Shown here: one piece after another, positions 1 to 7,940 of the stretch
Position numbering within the stretch: the stretch's first letter is position 1
Layout: the number at the start of each line of letters is the position of its first letter
Assembly (NCBI GenBank): GCA_036267155.1
Contig: DATAWP010000043.1
Coordinates: 1 to 64,000 of the forward strand
Direction: 5' to 3'
Source: PALSA-1353 sp036267155
GTDB taxonomy: Bacteria; Planctomycetota; Phycisphaerae; Tepidisphaerales; Tepidisphaeraceae
DNA: 64,000 nt
Notes under the pieces: model-generated
Databases searched by the model: none
Told to the model about the DNA's origin: nothing
The model's input: the letters and a program-made list of their open reading frames with translations, nothing else
Made by a program: the position numbers and the translations under genes

Positions 1-102
1 AACTCGGCCGCGGCAGGCGGAAGATCGACCAACGAAATTGAAATCGTGTACCCTAACATCGGAGCAATCCGACTCGATCAGACCGAACGAAACCGAACTT
101 AA
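1..102 (+). CDS. possible C-terminal end of a gene entering from the left
   Basis: Frame 1 is open from the first base to a TAA at 100-102 and reads 33 residues with an ordinary mixed composition, ending in a charged tail (LDQTERNRT). No family can be recognised from so short a piece, and chance openness over 100 bases is common in GC-rich DNA. It is followed by an inverted repeat at 133-180, which would suit the end of a transcription unit. Confidence 0.3.
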   Translation, partial: NSAAAGGRSTNEIEIVYPNIGAIRLDQTERNRT

Positions 103-132
103 CAACAGTTTTTAACCGGACAGTAGTGATTT

Positions 133-180
133 CCTATTGCCAATTGAAGGAAAAGAACTGTGCCTTCAATAGGCAATAGG
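133..180. repeat. inverted repeat between genes
   Basis: CCTATTGCC at 133-141 is mirrored by GGCAATAGG at 172-180, and the bases inside (TTGAAGG with CCTTCAA) also pair, giving a nearly continuous hairpin of about 17 bp with a purine-rich loop. Further GGCAAT copies follow to about 192. There is no U-run, so it looks like an intergenic repeat rather than a classical terminator, though it lies at the 3' ends of both flanking genes. Confidence 0.6.
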
Positions 181-195
181 CAATGGGCAATCAAT

Positions 196-705
196 TCATC
201 TCGGCTCCTCATACTTCCCGGGATCTTCCGATTTCCCCGTACGCCCGACCATCGCCCGGCCGCTGGGCCAGAGGGTCACGTAAAACATGAACGCCACCAG
301 GGCCGGCAGCAAATTCGGCAGCAGCGATCGATCCACGAAACATCCCAGCAGGCCGAAAATTCCCCCGAACACCAATGCCGCCCAGACGCCCAGCATTCCA
401 TAGAGATATTTCTTCGGCGCGATCGGTTGTCCCGACCAGTACGCCTTGAACACATGCCCGCGCCAGAAAAACGACAACGGCACCGCGACCAGCAGATATA
501 TCGAGGCCCCCAAAAACCACGCGTGCTGACGAATCGGCGGCGTCACTTCCTCGCGCATCCCCAGGATCCACACGACGCTCAGGAACAGGAAAAACGGAAT
601 GACGAGAAACACCGCCCAGGTCACCCACGCCAGCCGCAGCGCGGTCCTCGGCGAAAGCGTTCCACCCGTTCCAGCCATCCCTCCTTGAGCCGCGATGTCC
701 GCCAT
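196..705 (-). CDS. four-helix membrane protein of unknown function
   Basis: This encodes 169 residues. Hydrophobic stretches at about residues 26-49, 62-81, 101-123 and 129-146 predict four membrane helices, with a glycine-rich polar N-terminus and a charged C-terminal tail after about residue 150. An AGGAG sits 8 bases before the ATG at 705, which supports this start. No catalytic motif or named family is recognised. It stands alone, with a gene-poor gap upstream and a repeat downstream. Role unknown; an inner-membrane protein is the only safe statement. Confidence 0.7.
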   Translation of the reverse strand: MADIAAQGGMAGTGGTLSPRTALRLAWVTWAVFLVIPFFLFLSVVWILGMREEVTPPIRQHAWFLGASIYLLVAVPLSFFWRGHVFKAYWSGQPIAPKKYLYGMLGVWAALVFGGIFGLLGCFVDRSLLPNLLPALVAFMFYVTLWPSGRAMVGRTGKSEDPGKYEEPR

Positions 706-719
706 GTTGGTTCTCCTAT

Positions 720-1087
720 GTAGATGTTCAAGCGCGACAACATATTGTACACCGTGAACCCATCCTGTGAGCGCAAGACCTTGTGATTCAACAGGAGAAG
801 TTTGTGATGAAAATCACGATTGACGCCCACGGAAAACCAGGCGATCCCCAAATCCTCGCGCGGCTTGGCCGCTTCAGCGGCCATGTCATCATTCCACCCA
901 ACGATCTCAAACTCACCGACAACATCAAACCCCATTGCCCCGCGACCCCACCCCGTCGGACCATTTTTGCCAATCCACATCGACTTCCTGTCGCAGGTGC
1001 GACCAATGTCCCTTGCCACGCTTCAAAATAACTCGTTCATGACCACCGGGCACAGCCTTTGCTTCCCGCCGACCGGAGACAAAAACC
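720..1087. other. gene-free stretch with no confident coding
   Basis: Several short frames are open on both strands here (for example 783-1031 plus and 788-1006 minus), but they overlap one another, are rich in proline or tryptophan, resemble no family and lack convincing ribosome sites. The stretch presumably holds the promoters for the flanking divergent genes. It could be a decayed gene; nothing in it can be named. Confidence 0.4.
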
Positions 1088-1306
1088 ATGAGTCCACAAC
1101 GCATCTTCGGTATCGTTCTTCTGATCGTCGGCATCGCAGTATTGGTCTACGGAGTGAACGCATCTCATTCCGTCGCCGACCAGGTGAGCAATACGTTCGC
1201 CGGCCATTTCACCCAGGCAACGACGTGGTACATCATCGGCGGCGCGGCCTCCGGGATATTGGGCCTGCTGCTCATCATCTTCGGCGTGAAAACCAAAGCC
1301 GCCTAG
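1088..1306 (+). CDS. DUF3185 family small membrane protein
   Basis: The product has 72 residues with two membrane helices at about 5-22 and 47-67, separated by a polar loop. The features GVNASHSVADQ, a phenylalanine/glycine pair in the loop, TTWYIIGG and a closing hydrophobic FG motif match the DUF3185 pattern seen in many Gram-negative bacteria. Length agrees with the family. The function is not known; members are often single genes linked to general stress. A short GGAGAC precedes the ATG. Confidence 0.8.
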   Translation: MSPQRIFGIVLLIVGIAVLVYGVNASHSVADQVSNTFAGHFTQATTWYIIGGAASGILGLLLIIFGVKTKAA

Positions 1307-1514
1307 TAACGCATCCCTTGGACTGCATTGTTGTGAGAATAAGTGTCATGATTTACGGCCACGGCGCAGCACCATTTTACGTGGGTCGGCGCTTTGCTAT
1401 CATATCATTTGACCGTGGCTCGCATCGTACGGCGAGCGGATTCCCGATCTAACGGGCACGCCAGAGCGCCGCCGCTGGCGTAATGGTCTGACCGACAGGC
1501 CAAGACACAACAAA

Positions 1515-1559
1515 CAAAAAAAGACCCGGAAACTCCGAATCACTCGGAAAATCCGGGCC
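1515..1559 (-). terminator. Rho-independent terminator behind tRNA-Glu
   Basis: Read on the minus strand, GGCCCGGA (1559-1552) pairs with TCCGGGTC (1530-1523), an inner CCGA/TCGG hairpin sits in the middle, and a run of seven T follows at 1521-1515. It begins only seven bases after the tRNA 3' end, so it most likely ends that transcript. Confidence 0.8.
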
Positions 1560-1565
1560 AATTCT

Positions 1566-1638
1566 TACCCCCAAGGGGAGTCGAACCCCTGTCCTCTGGC
1601 TGAGAACCAGATATCCTGGGCCACTAGACGATGGGGGC
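1566..1638 (-). tRNA. tRNA-Glu (anticodon CTC)
   Basis: The minus strand folds into a complete 73-base cloverleaf. The acceptor arm is GCCCCCA against TGGGGGT, with a G-U first pair, and the T arm is AGGGG-TTCGACT-CCCCT. The anticodon arm is TCTGG/CCAGA around the loop TTCTCAG, giving anticodon CTC for glutamate codon GAG. The D-arm segment TCGTCTAGTGGCCCAGGA resembles other bacterial tRNA-Glu. The CCA end is not encoded and must be added later; a CCA-adding enzyme gene lies at 37.5-38.8 kb. Discriminator base is A. Confidence 0.93.
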
Positions 1639-1666
1639 CTTTAATCAACTGCTCAGGACATGGCTC

Positions 1667-1694
1667 ATCCTACGCGGCGAGATTCGGTCGTCAA
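1667..1694 (-). promoter_or_regulatory. promoter of tRNA-Glu
   Basis: On the minus strand TTGACG (1694-1689) and TAGGAT (1672-1667) are separated by 16 bases, a sigma-70 type pair. The -10 box ends about 28 bases before the first tRNA base. Confidence 0.6.
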
Positions 1695-1729
1695 GAAACC
1701 CGATGGACCGGTGTCACCTTCGCTTCGGC

Positions 1730-2236
1730 TTACTTGCGAATCTCAAATAAAATGTGACGCAGTTCCGGCAAAATCAGTTTCGTCATCGCCAACTCGACGG
1801 CGGCCGTGCTGCCGGGCAATGCGAACAGCGCTTTCCCCTTGGCAATGCCCGCGACAGCTCGGCTCAGCATCGCGCCGCTGCCGATCTGCTCCCAGCTCAG
1901 CATGCGGAACAGTTCGCCGAAGCCCGGCAGGGGGGATTCGATCAGCGATGCAACGACGCCGATGGCCTGATCGCGCCGGCTCACGCCGGTGCCGCCGGTG
2001 GTCACAACCGCATCGATTTCCTCCAGGCCCAGCAGTTCTTCCAGCACGCGTCGAAACCCCTCGGCATCGTCTGGAATCAACCGATGCTCTTTCACCGTAT
2101 GCCCTTCCCCCGCGAGCAATTCGGCGATTCGATTGCCGCCGGCATCATTGTGAATCTTGCGCGTATCGCTGAGCGTCACGATCGCGCAGCGCGCCTTGAT
2201 CGATTGCGCGCTGTTTTGATGATCTTGATAGCTCAT
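1730..2236 (-). CDS. moaB: molybdenum cofactor biosynthesis protein MoaB/Mog family
   Basis: The 168-residue product has the MogA/MoaB fold signature: an opening CAIVTLSDTR strand, the substrate loop TTGGTGVSRRD, the segment GFGELFRML and the closing FALPGSTAAVELA. These proteins adenylylate molybdopterin before molybdenum insertion. The start is taken at the ATG at 2236 (MSYQDHQ); the frame is open further upstream, but that extension overlaps the lipoprotein gene and has no homology. moaC lies about 22 kb away, so the pathway is scattered. It is 14 bases behind the lipoprotein gene. Confidence 0.9.
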   Translation of the reverse strand: MSYQDHQNSAQSIKARCAIVTLSDTRKIHNDAGGNRIAELLAGEGHTVKEHRLIPDDAEGFRRVLEELLGLEEIDAVVTTGGTGVSRRDQAIGVVASLIESPLPGFGELFRMLSWEQIGSGAMLSRAVAGIAKGKALFALPGSTAAVELAMTKLILPELRHILFEIRK

Positions 2237-2250
2237 ATTTCGCCCGATCT

Positions 2251-2712
2251 TCACCGCGCCGCCCGGTGATGCGGGACCTCGGTCAGTTGTCCATCTTTGG
2301 CCACGATGTCGATGTCCGTCTTTCCCGGGTCCAGCGGGATATCCAGCCGGCCGGGATTCGGAGGCCGCATGGCCAGAATCATGTTCAGATCGGCCGAGCG
2401 ATAGACCCGCAAAACGGCCACGTCGTCGCTGGCGATATGCCCTGTGAGATGGGTGTGCGCGGTTTCGCCCGGTTCGATGGCCACGCCGCCGAGCCGGTCG
2501 CTGCCGATCGTTCCCACCGCGATCGCCTCCGGCGGCATCCAGCCGGATTCGTAGCGATTGTCGGTTGATGGTTTTTCCTTCGTCATCCAAACCGTGATGG
2601 GATCGGACAGCCGATTGGTCACGTTGACGTCGAACGTCTGCGGACTTGCGCACCCAACCGCCATCAGACCGATGCAAAGCAGCGGGAACAACAGAAATAA
2701 TCGTCGGTTCAT
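2251..2712 (-). CDS. lipoprotein of unknown function
   Basis: The protein has 153 residues. The N-terminus MNRRLFLLFPLLCIG is a signal peptide, and the lipobox VGC puts the lipidated cysteine at about residue 21. The mature part has mostly beta-type composition (NVTNRLSDPITVWMTK, ITHTHLTGH-like segments), suggesting a small sandwich domain facing the periplasm. No family is recognised. The gene is close-packed between the DUF3891 gene and moaB on the same strand and may be cotranscribed with them, but there is no functional link that the sequence shows. Confidence 0.7.
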   Translation of the reverse strand: MNRRLFLLFPLLCIGLMAVGCASPQTFDVNVTNRLSDPITVWMTKEKPSTDNRYESGWMPPEAIAVGTIGSDRLGGVAIEPGETAHTHLTGHIASDDVAVLRVYRSADLNMILAMRPPNPGRLDIPLDPGKTDIDIVAKDGQLTEVPHHRAAR

Positions 2713-2738
2713 GGCAAGTCATGTTAACCGGCGTTGCG

Positions 2739-3566
2739 TCAGGCGCACAGAATTACGCGGGCATTGAACAGCTCGGCCGCGTCGCAGGCCGATTTCAGCG
2801 CATCGGCATCGCGATACGACTCGGCCCTGATGCACCGCGCCGGGACCGTCAGTTCCAGCCGCTGACGATTGAACGGCCACGGATCCAGCCGCATCTCCCC
2901 GCCGGCTTCCCGGCTGATGCGCAAACCGATCGGCCCCTCGCCCGGCCGGGGATAGACCATTTCGATTCGTCCGAAAACCAGTTGATCGAAACAAAGATTG
3001 AGGCTCAATTGATCGAAGAATTCCAGCAGAAAGAAACTCACCCGCAGCAAATCTTCCTCCGGCGATCGGCCTTGCTCCGCGAGTCCGCCGCGCAGCGGCA
3101 GATCGGTTCGCATTCCCAGTTGAATTCGCAGCGATTCCTGCAATTCGATCTGCCGGTGGACGAATCGGCGCAGGCGAAAGGTTTGTTGCCGGGAAAATTC
3201 ATCCGTCGCCTCGGGTTGGCGCAGGCTCGCACGGTTCGCCAGCGCCATCGTGTGCAGGCTAACGAGCAATCCCGCATACGGATGGCGGCCCACAACCTGG
3301 TCCACGGATGCGCCCCACGCATCCAGCGCGGTGGTGCTGTCGGCCTCGAACACATGCGCCGGCCAGCCACGAGTGTTCAGGTCCGGTCGCCGATCCTGGA
3401 TAACCCAGCCGCAATCATGTTCCGCGATGGCGATGATGGTAGGCTCAAACGGCAACGGCGGGCTGAACAGGCCGTTGCCCATCTGCCGCGCCAACTCGCC
3501 GCTCAGCCGCGAGTGGTCATACTGAGTGATCAACATCAGGCTTGCGCTCGTGTCACGCCGGATCAT
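2739..3566 (-). CDS. DUF3891 family protein
   Basis: The product has 275 residues from the ATG at 3566 (MIRRDTSAS). The opening LITQYDHSRLSGELARQMGN, the acidic segment IAEHDCGWV, the middle YAGLLVSLHTMAL and the late FFDQLSLNLCF and LDPWPF segments match DUF3891. The conserved HD and H positions resemble a metal-dependent HD-type hydrolase, but no activity is established for the family. The frame continues 34 codons upstream without homology, so the internal ATG is preferred. It heads a minus-strand run with a lipoprotein and moaB. Confidence 0.8.
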   Translation of the reverse strand: MIRRDTSASLMLITQYDHSRLSGELARQMGNGLFSPPLPFEPTIIAIAEHDCGWVIQDRRPDLNTRGWPAHVFEADSTTALDAWGASVDQVVGRHPYAGLLVSLHTMALANRASLRQPEATDEFSRQQTFRLRRFVHRQIELQESLRIQLGMRTDLPLRGGLAEQGRSPEEDLLRVSFFLLEFFDQLSLNLCFDQLVFGRIEMVYPRPGEGPIGLRISREAGGEMRLDPWPFNRQRLELTVPARCIRAESYRDADALKSACDAAELFNARVILCA

Positions 3567-3784
3567 GGTCACAGCATAGCCGGATTTCCGCATATTTTGC
3601 GCGCGGCGGACTGGAAAATCGGCCCGCATGGGGTTACAAAGCTTCAAGGACTTTGCCAAAAAGGCCAAGGATGGCTCGATTCATCTCAGCGTTCTCACCC
3701 GTGTCATTGGTCAGGATTCTTGCGCGACGGCATCATTTGCCGATAAGCGCGTCGTCCGACTTATCTTCACCAGAGCGATCGACC

Positions 3785-4555
3785 ATGACCCAGTCCATTC
3801 ACGCACGCTGCCGTTGCCACATATTTCTGATATTGACAGCCGCATTCCTCGCCGGCTGCCAAGTAGCGACGGATGCCGATCTCCCGCCGGTGAATCTTTC
3901 GCCGCCGACCGTCGAGGCCGCCGCGCCGGCGCCAATTCGCACCGCACCCATGGCAATGGCGCCGATCGCGCCATCGCCCGTCCGCCCGTCCGCGACCGGC
4001 TCGTATCGTGCCCCGGCTGATTCGGATTCCGGTGTTCCCGCATCGTGGATTCCACGCGTTCCCGCCAACCATTGGACCTGGATCATCATCCACCACAGCG
4101 ACAGCTCCTATGGCTCGGCCGCCATCATCGACAAATGGCATCGCGCCCGCGGCTTTGACGAACTCGGTTATCACTTCGTCATCGGCAATGGCACCAACAG
4201 CGGCGACGGCCAAATCGAAGTCGGCCCGCGCTGGCCCATACAGAAGTGGGGGGCTCACGACAACGCCCTAGACAACCGCTACAACACCAACGGCATCGGC
4301 ATCTGTCTCGTCGGCGATTTCAACAAGACCCATCCGACTCCGAAGCAGCTTCGCTCTCTCACCCGCTTGGTTGTTTACCTGATGCGGAAATACGACATTC
4401 CCCCCGATCGAGTGCTGGGCCATGGCCAGACAAAGGTGACGCAATGCCCCGGCAAATATCTCAACGTCGCCACCATCCGCGAGCAGGCCGCTCGCATTCT
4501 CGCCGAGGGTGACAACTTCCCCGGCGATGCGCAGTACGCCGATGGGCGGAATTGA
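3785..4555 (+). CDS. lipoprotein N-acetylmuramoyl-L-alanine amidase (amidase_2/PGRP fold)
   Basis: This 256-residue protein should cut the amide bond between MurNAc and L-alanine in peptidoglycan. A signal peptide ends in the lipobox LAGC, giving a lipid anchor at Cys25. A proline/alanine-rich linker runs to about residue 85, and the catalytic domain fills residues 95-240. The zinc ligands expected for the family are visible: a His in IIIHHSDSS (103/104), His213 in LGHGQTKV and Cys221 in QCPGKYLN. The segment NTNGIGICLVGDFN is also typical. The start is placed at the ATG that begins the signal peptide; the frame is open upstream but without homology. Confidence 0.88.
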   Translation: MTQSIHARCRCHIFLILTAAFLAGCQVATDADLPPVNLSPPTVEAAAPAPIRTAPMAMAPIAPSPVRPSATGSYRAPADSDSGVPASWIPRVPANHWTWIIIHHSDSSYGSAAIIDKWHRARGFDELGYHFVIGNGTNSGDGQIEVGPRWPIQKWGAHDNALDNRYNTNGIGICLVGDFNKTHPTPKQLRSLTRLVVYLMRKYDIPPDRVLGHGQTKVTQCPGKYLNVATIREQAARILAEGDNFPGDAQYADGRN

Positions 4556-4615
4556 AATCGGAAGGGGAGGCGGTCATTCAGCGACTAGATAAGTGGATCG
4601 CGTGAGCCGTGGCCA

Positions 4616-5593
4616 ATGTCGGACGTCGATGATTTAAAATCCCGGCTTGAAGATTGGAAGCGCCGCTTCAACGAGCGCGATCCGCATGCGATTGGCATGC
4701 AAATTGCGCACATGTTATGGCGTTCGGCCTTCTATCGAAGTGTGAACGAATCCCGGCGCTTTCTGCCCAACGACGCGGAAGGCGGGAAACAGGCAAATGC
4801 AACGCTTCACCAGTTTATTGAAGACGGATTCTTCGTTGGCAATTCGATCGCGATTCGACGACTCCTCGACAGAAGCCCTGGCTCGGGGCCGCGCGGTGTC
4901 AACTCCCTGTATGGATTGATTAGAGATATTAAGGATCAGGTGCATCTTCTTACACGGGCAAACATGCTTGCGGCCCGAGGTTTAGAATACGATTTTGAGC
5001 CGATTAAGGACCGAGCGTTCGATGAGGCGAGGTCGAAGAGCAGCGGCGGGTATTTTGTCGCGCCGAATGGCTGGTTCGAGGCGGAGTTCTGGCACAAAGC
5101 AATGGACCGCTTATGTGGGGTGACTGAAGATCGCCGGAGTCCCCGGGACACACCCGATCAGAGGCGGTTAGAATCGCTGCTAACGGAACTGGAGGAGCGG
5201 GGTCGTAGCGTCGAGGAATGGGCTAATAAATTCGTCGTGCATGCGGCGTCACAAGAGAGCAGGCAAACGCTGAATCGAGGCGAACAGTCTATGTCCTTAT
5301 CCGCCTTATGGCTTGCGGAAAGGGTTGTTGTTCGAGCCGCGGGATTTACTTTGCATTATTTTGTGGATGGCACCAATGTCGGCGGGATCCCGCATCCCCA
5401 GTTTGACCAGTTCATTTATCTGGATCGTCCTTTTATCGAATCGTGCGCGGTGTCGGCGATGCAGCGGGCTTGGCAAGAGCATTCTCAAGAAATCGATTCC
5501 TGTAAAAAGTGGTTTTGGGACCGACCGTTGTTGGACAAGTCTGAAGCTTTTGCTGGCTTCGAAGACGTAAAAGAGGTATCCGAAATAGCATGA
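4616..5593 (+). CDS. hypothetical protein, orphan with atypical composition
   Basis: The gene encodes 325 residues, mostly helical and charged, with no signal peptide, membrane segment or recognisable motif. The start MSDVDDLKSR at 4616 is the first ATG of the frame. It uses TTA and other AT-ending codons several times (for example ATG TTA TGG near 4714), which its GC-rich neighbours avoid, so it was probably acquired from elsewhere. It follows the amidase by 60 bases and precedes a small PF-x-P protein. Function unknown. Confidence 0.7.
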   Translation: MSDVDDLKSRLEDWKRRFNERDPHAIGMQIAHMLWRSAFYRSVNESRRFLPNDAEGGKQANATLHQFIEDGFFVGNSIAIRRLLDRSPGSGPRGVNSLYGLIRDIKDQVHLLTRANMLAARGLEYDFEPIKDRAFDEARSKSSGGYFVAPNGWFEAEFWHKAMDRLCGVTEDRRSPRDTPDQRRLESLLTELEERGRSVEEWANKFVVHAASQESRQTLNRGEQSMSLSALWLAERVVVRAAGFTLHYFVDGTNVGGIPHPQFDQFIYLDRPFIESCAVSAMQRAWQEHSQEIDSCKKWFWDRPLLDKSEAFAGFEDVKEVSEIA

Positions 5594-5672
5594 TGGGTGG
5601 GGACTGAGCAGGGGTGTTTCAGGAGTTTGCGCCCAATGGCCGTTGCCTGTCCTGGGCGATATAATATTGGGT

Positions 5673-5912
5673 ATGACCCTCGAAGCACTCAGGAATCTTT
5701 TGACGCGCCGCCCGTTTGAGCCGATGCGGATCACGATGAGCAGTGGGGCGGTGTTTGAGGTTCGTCATCCGGAAATGGCTAGCCTCGGCAAGAGCGCCAT
5801 GCTGATCGTTCTGCAGGATCCCGATGGCGGGCCGTCCGATCGGTGGGAGTTTCTCTCTTATTTGCATATCGCTCACGTGGAAACGCCTGCCCCATCAGGC
5901 CAGGCGGCGTGA
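5673..5912 (+). CDS. small PF-x-P family protein, copy 1
   Basis: The product has 79 residues from the ATG at 5673. It shares a layout with three other proteins in this window (43023-43283, 43316-43546, 62913-63149): an N-terminal helix, then PFEPMRITMSSG, a beta hairpin with VRHPE, a hydrophobic strand (AMLIVLQD) and a last strand ending in the acidic HVE. The pattern suggests a small mostly-beta domain. I know of no assigned function. A TATAAT-like sequence lies about 15 bases before the start, so it may be transcribed alone with a very short leader. Confidence 0.75.
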   Translation: MTLEALRNLLTRRPFEPMRITMSSGAVFEVRHPEMASLGKSAMLIVLQDPDGGPSDRWEFLSYLHIAHVETPAPSGQAA

Positions 5913-6022
5913 TTGGCATTGAAGACCGAAACGCTTCGTAGAACCACTTGCCGATTTTCTCCGTGTACTCTGTGCCTTCTGTGGTTGCATTTTCCCCGGC
6001 ACACGCGCGACCTGATTCCGCT
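5913..6022. repeat. gap containing a half-copy of a dispersed repeat
   Basis: The gap holds a run related to CTCCGTGTACTCTGTGCC at about 5957-5975 followed by TTCTGTGGTTG. It is one arm of the cross-like repeat also seen near 16120, 21898 and 27118. No gene is evident. Confidence 0.4.
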
Positions 6023-6067
6023 CATTGCTCCGCTGGCTCACCACCGGTACACTCGCCTCGGTTTTAC
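6023..6067. repeat. direct repeat, left copy, beside the methyltransferase pair
   Basis: The sequence starts TCATTGCTCCGCTGGC and ends CTCGCCTCGGTTTTA. A second copy in the same orientation lies at 7886-7929, with identical ends and a few differences in the middle. The two copies bracket the cmoA-like and methyltransferase genes. Confidence 0.65.
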
Positions 6068-6173
6068 GCGAACAAAATCCTATGGGACCCAGACTGGCGC
6101 AGCGTCTGTTGCGTCATGTTTCGTGACGTAAGGCGTGCTGTCCGGCGTATGTTCACGCCGGGCTAAATCCACA

Positions 6174-6938
6174 TTACGCAGGCTGCCTCTTTACGCACAG
6201 AAAGCCCGCGAAGTTATACCACTGGAAAAATAGCTCCACGACGGCAAAGCCGTTTTGCCGGAACATCTCCATGTTTTCGTCCGCGCGGTAAGGAACCAGA
6301 ACATTTTCCAGGGCCTCGCGCTTGCGCTGGATCTCGCCGTCGGAATATCCGTTGCGGCGCTTATATTCGTAGTAGAACTCGATGAAATGATTGTTCATGG
6401 TCTTGTGTTTGGTCAGCACCTTTTCGGTGACGATGAGGGCGCCGCCGTCAACGAGATTGTCGCTGATAAACCGGATAAGACGTTCACGTCGGGCCGGACG
6501 GATGAACTGCAGCGTCCAGCACGTCGTGACAACGCCGGCGTTGCTCAAATCCAGATCTTGGGGGTTGCCGTCGAGATCGCCCAGGCGCAGTTCGATGCGG
6601 TTGTCCATTCCAGAGTCGGCTATTTTTTTGCCCGCCCGCTCCAGCATGGCCGGGGAATTGTCGTAGCCGACCAACTGGGATGAAGGCCCCAATTCGCGGG
6701 CGATGTTCACCAGCGTGGTGGCGGTTGAACAGCCCAGGTCATAGATGCGGGTTCCTTCAATCCAGAATTTTCGGGCAAGCTCCATGACCATGTGCTGCTG
6801 CTCGAAATACAGCGGCACGCTCCGGGCGAGCATGTCGTCGAAGACTTCGGCGACCTGTTCATTAAACTCGAAGTCGCCTCCACGGGCGGCGGTCGTCGCG
6901 AAGACCGCGTCTCGTTTTGAGCAGGTTGGATCGTTCAT
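6174..6938 (-). CDS. cmoA: carboxy-SAM synthase CmoA-like methyltransferase-fold protein
   Basis: CmoA converts SAM and prephenate into carboxy-SAM, used to make 5-oxyacetyluridine at the tRNA wobble position. This 254-residue protein follows E. coli CmoA (247 residues) closely: FNEQVAEVFDDMLARSVP at the start, the SAM loop YDLGCS, YDNSPAMLERA, TLQFIRPARRERL, LVDGGALIVTEK, and the late YKRRNGYSDGEIQRKREALENV. The ATG at 6938 is chosen because GGGAG lies 8 bases upstream. No CmoB gene is visible here; the gene upstream is a different methyltransferase. A paralogue using plain SAM cannot be excluded. Confidence 0.82.
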   Translation of the reverse strand: MNDPTCSKRDAVFATTAARGGDFEFNEQVAEVFDDMLARSVPLYFEQQHMVMELARKFWIEGTRIYDLGCSTATTLVNIARELGPSSQLVGYDNSPAMLERAGKKIADSGMDNRIELRLGDLDGNPQDLDLSNAGVVTTCWTLQFIRPARRERLIRFISDNLVDGGALIVTEKVLTKHKTMNNHFIEFYYEYKRRNGYSDGEIQRKREALENVLVPYRADENMEMFRQNGFAVVELFFQWYNFAGFLCVKRQPA

Positions 6939-6989
6939 GAACAATTCTCCCGGAACATATCGGCAAACCGGGACGGAGGCTTCGTCCGA

Positions 6990-7730
6990 TCAGGCGGTTG
7001 CAGCGGCTTTTTCGGCGCGAACCGCTACCAGCACCTCGTAGCGCCAATCGCGGTGGTCGAGTTCCCCCGCACTCAGTTCTTCCGCCGCCAGGCCATGAAG
7101 CGACGCGATGGCCGATAACACGTTCCCATAAGCGGTAACTTTGATGTTTTGAGCCGGAAAGCTCTCGGCAAATAAGCGGGCAGCGCCCTGGCTGGTCAGG
7201 TGCCAATATTCGCCCCAGTCGTCCTGGCCTTCCCGGCGGCAGACTCTGCTGATTCCGTGCGTGGTCAGCAACAACACTCCACCAGGCTTGAGAATGCGAT
7301 GCAAATGCCCGATCCCCGAGCGCATATCGTAAATCATTTGAAGCGTCTGAGTCATGATAATGCAGTCAAACGAATCCGTCGGGATATCGTCGGCTCGGGT
7401 GATGTCGGCAACGATGGTTGCCGCCGGATTCCCCGGCACGACGTGCAGAACATCGGCCCGCGTCACCCGTGAGGCGCCGAACATTCTGATATAGCGATCG
7501 TCGCCGAATTCCATGATTCGACCCCGGATATCCTCGGCATTGAGCGACAGAAACTTATCGATGTAATACCGATCGACAGGCTGGCCCCGATCAAATCCGA
7601 AATCACTGCTGATGGGAACGAGCCGGCGAAGATTTCCGAAGTTGGCGGAGCCAGTCAACTTTCGGCGCAGCCAGGGACGCATCTGCCTGGGCACGATTTT
7701 CCTCGCCGCCGTCTTTATCAGTTGCGTCAT
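6990..7730 (-). CDS. class I SAM-dependent methyltransferase
   Basis: The product has 246 residues. A basic N-terminus (TAARKIVPRQMRPWLRRKL) is followed by a degenerate SAM-binding fold: IMEFGDDRYIRMFG, then DVLHVVPGNPAATIVADITRADD, DSFDCIIMTQTLQMIYD, the typical LHRILKPGGVLLLTTHG, and a C-terminal half with WGEYWHLTSQGAARLF. This arrangement is common in methyltransferases of glycan and lipopolysaccharide gene clusters, but the substrate is not predictable. The ATG at 7730 is preferred; the upstream open frame has no homology. It precedes cmoA by about 50 bases on the same strand. Confidence 0.82.
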   Translation of the reverse strand: MTQLIKTAARKIVPRQMRPWLRRKLTGSANFGNLRRLVPISSDFGFDRGQPVDRYYIDKFLSLNAEDIRGRIMEFGDDRYIRMFGASRVTRADVLHVVPGNPAATIVADITRADDIPTDSFDCIIMTQTLQMIYDMRSGIGHLHRILKPGGVLLLTTHGISRVCRREGQDDWGEYWHLTSQGAARLFAESFPAQNIKVTAYGNVLSAIASLHGLAAEELSAGELDHRDWRYEVLVAVRAEKAAATA

Positions 7731-7885
7731 GGCAGCACTCTCGACCCAACGGATGCTCGACCCCGAAAATCGCATGTGCCGGCGTCCGTCGATTTGAACA
7801 GGATACCGATGCTGGGCGTTTGGACCAACGTAATTTCCGGCTTCTGAGCGGATACGTTGCGTGCGTGGGCGCGGCCGACTGCAGG

Positions 7886-7929
7886 TCATTGCTCCGCTGG
7901 CCTACGACCGCTAGACTCGCCTCGGTTTA
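7886..7929. repeat. direct repeat, right copy
   Basis: This is the second copy of the 44-45 base repeat at 6023-6067, in the same orientation. It ends eleven bases before the manB start codon and therefore occupies that gene's leader. Confidence 0.65.
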
Positions 7930-7940
7930 ACACAAAAAAA

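Noticed and set aside
783..1031. Short gene upstream of the DUF3185 protein
   Set aside because: Competes with frames on the other strand, is proline-rich at its end and resembles nothing; left as a gene-free stretch.
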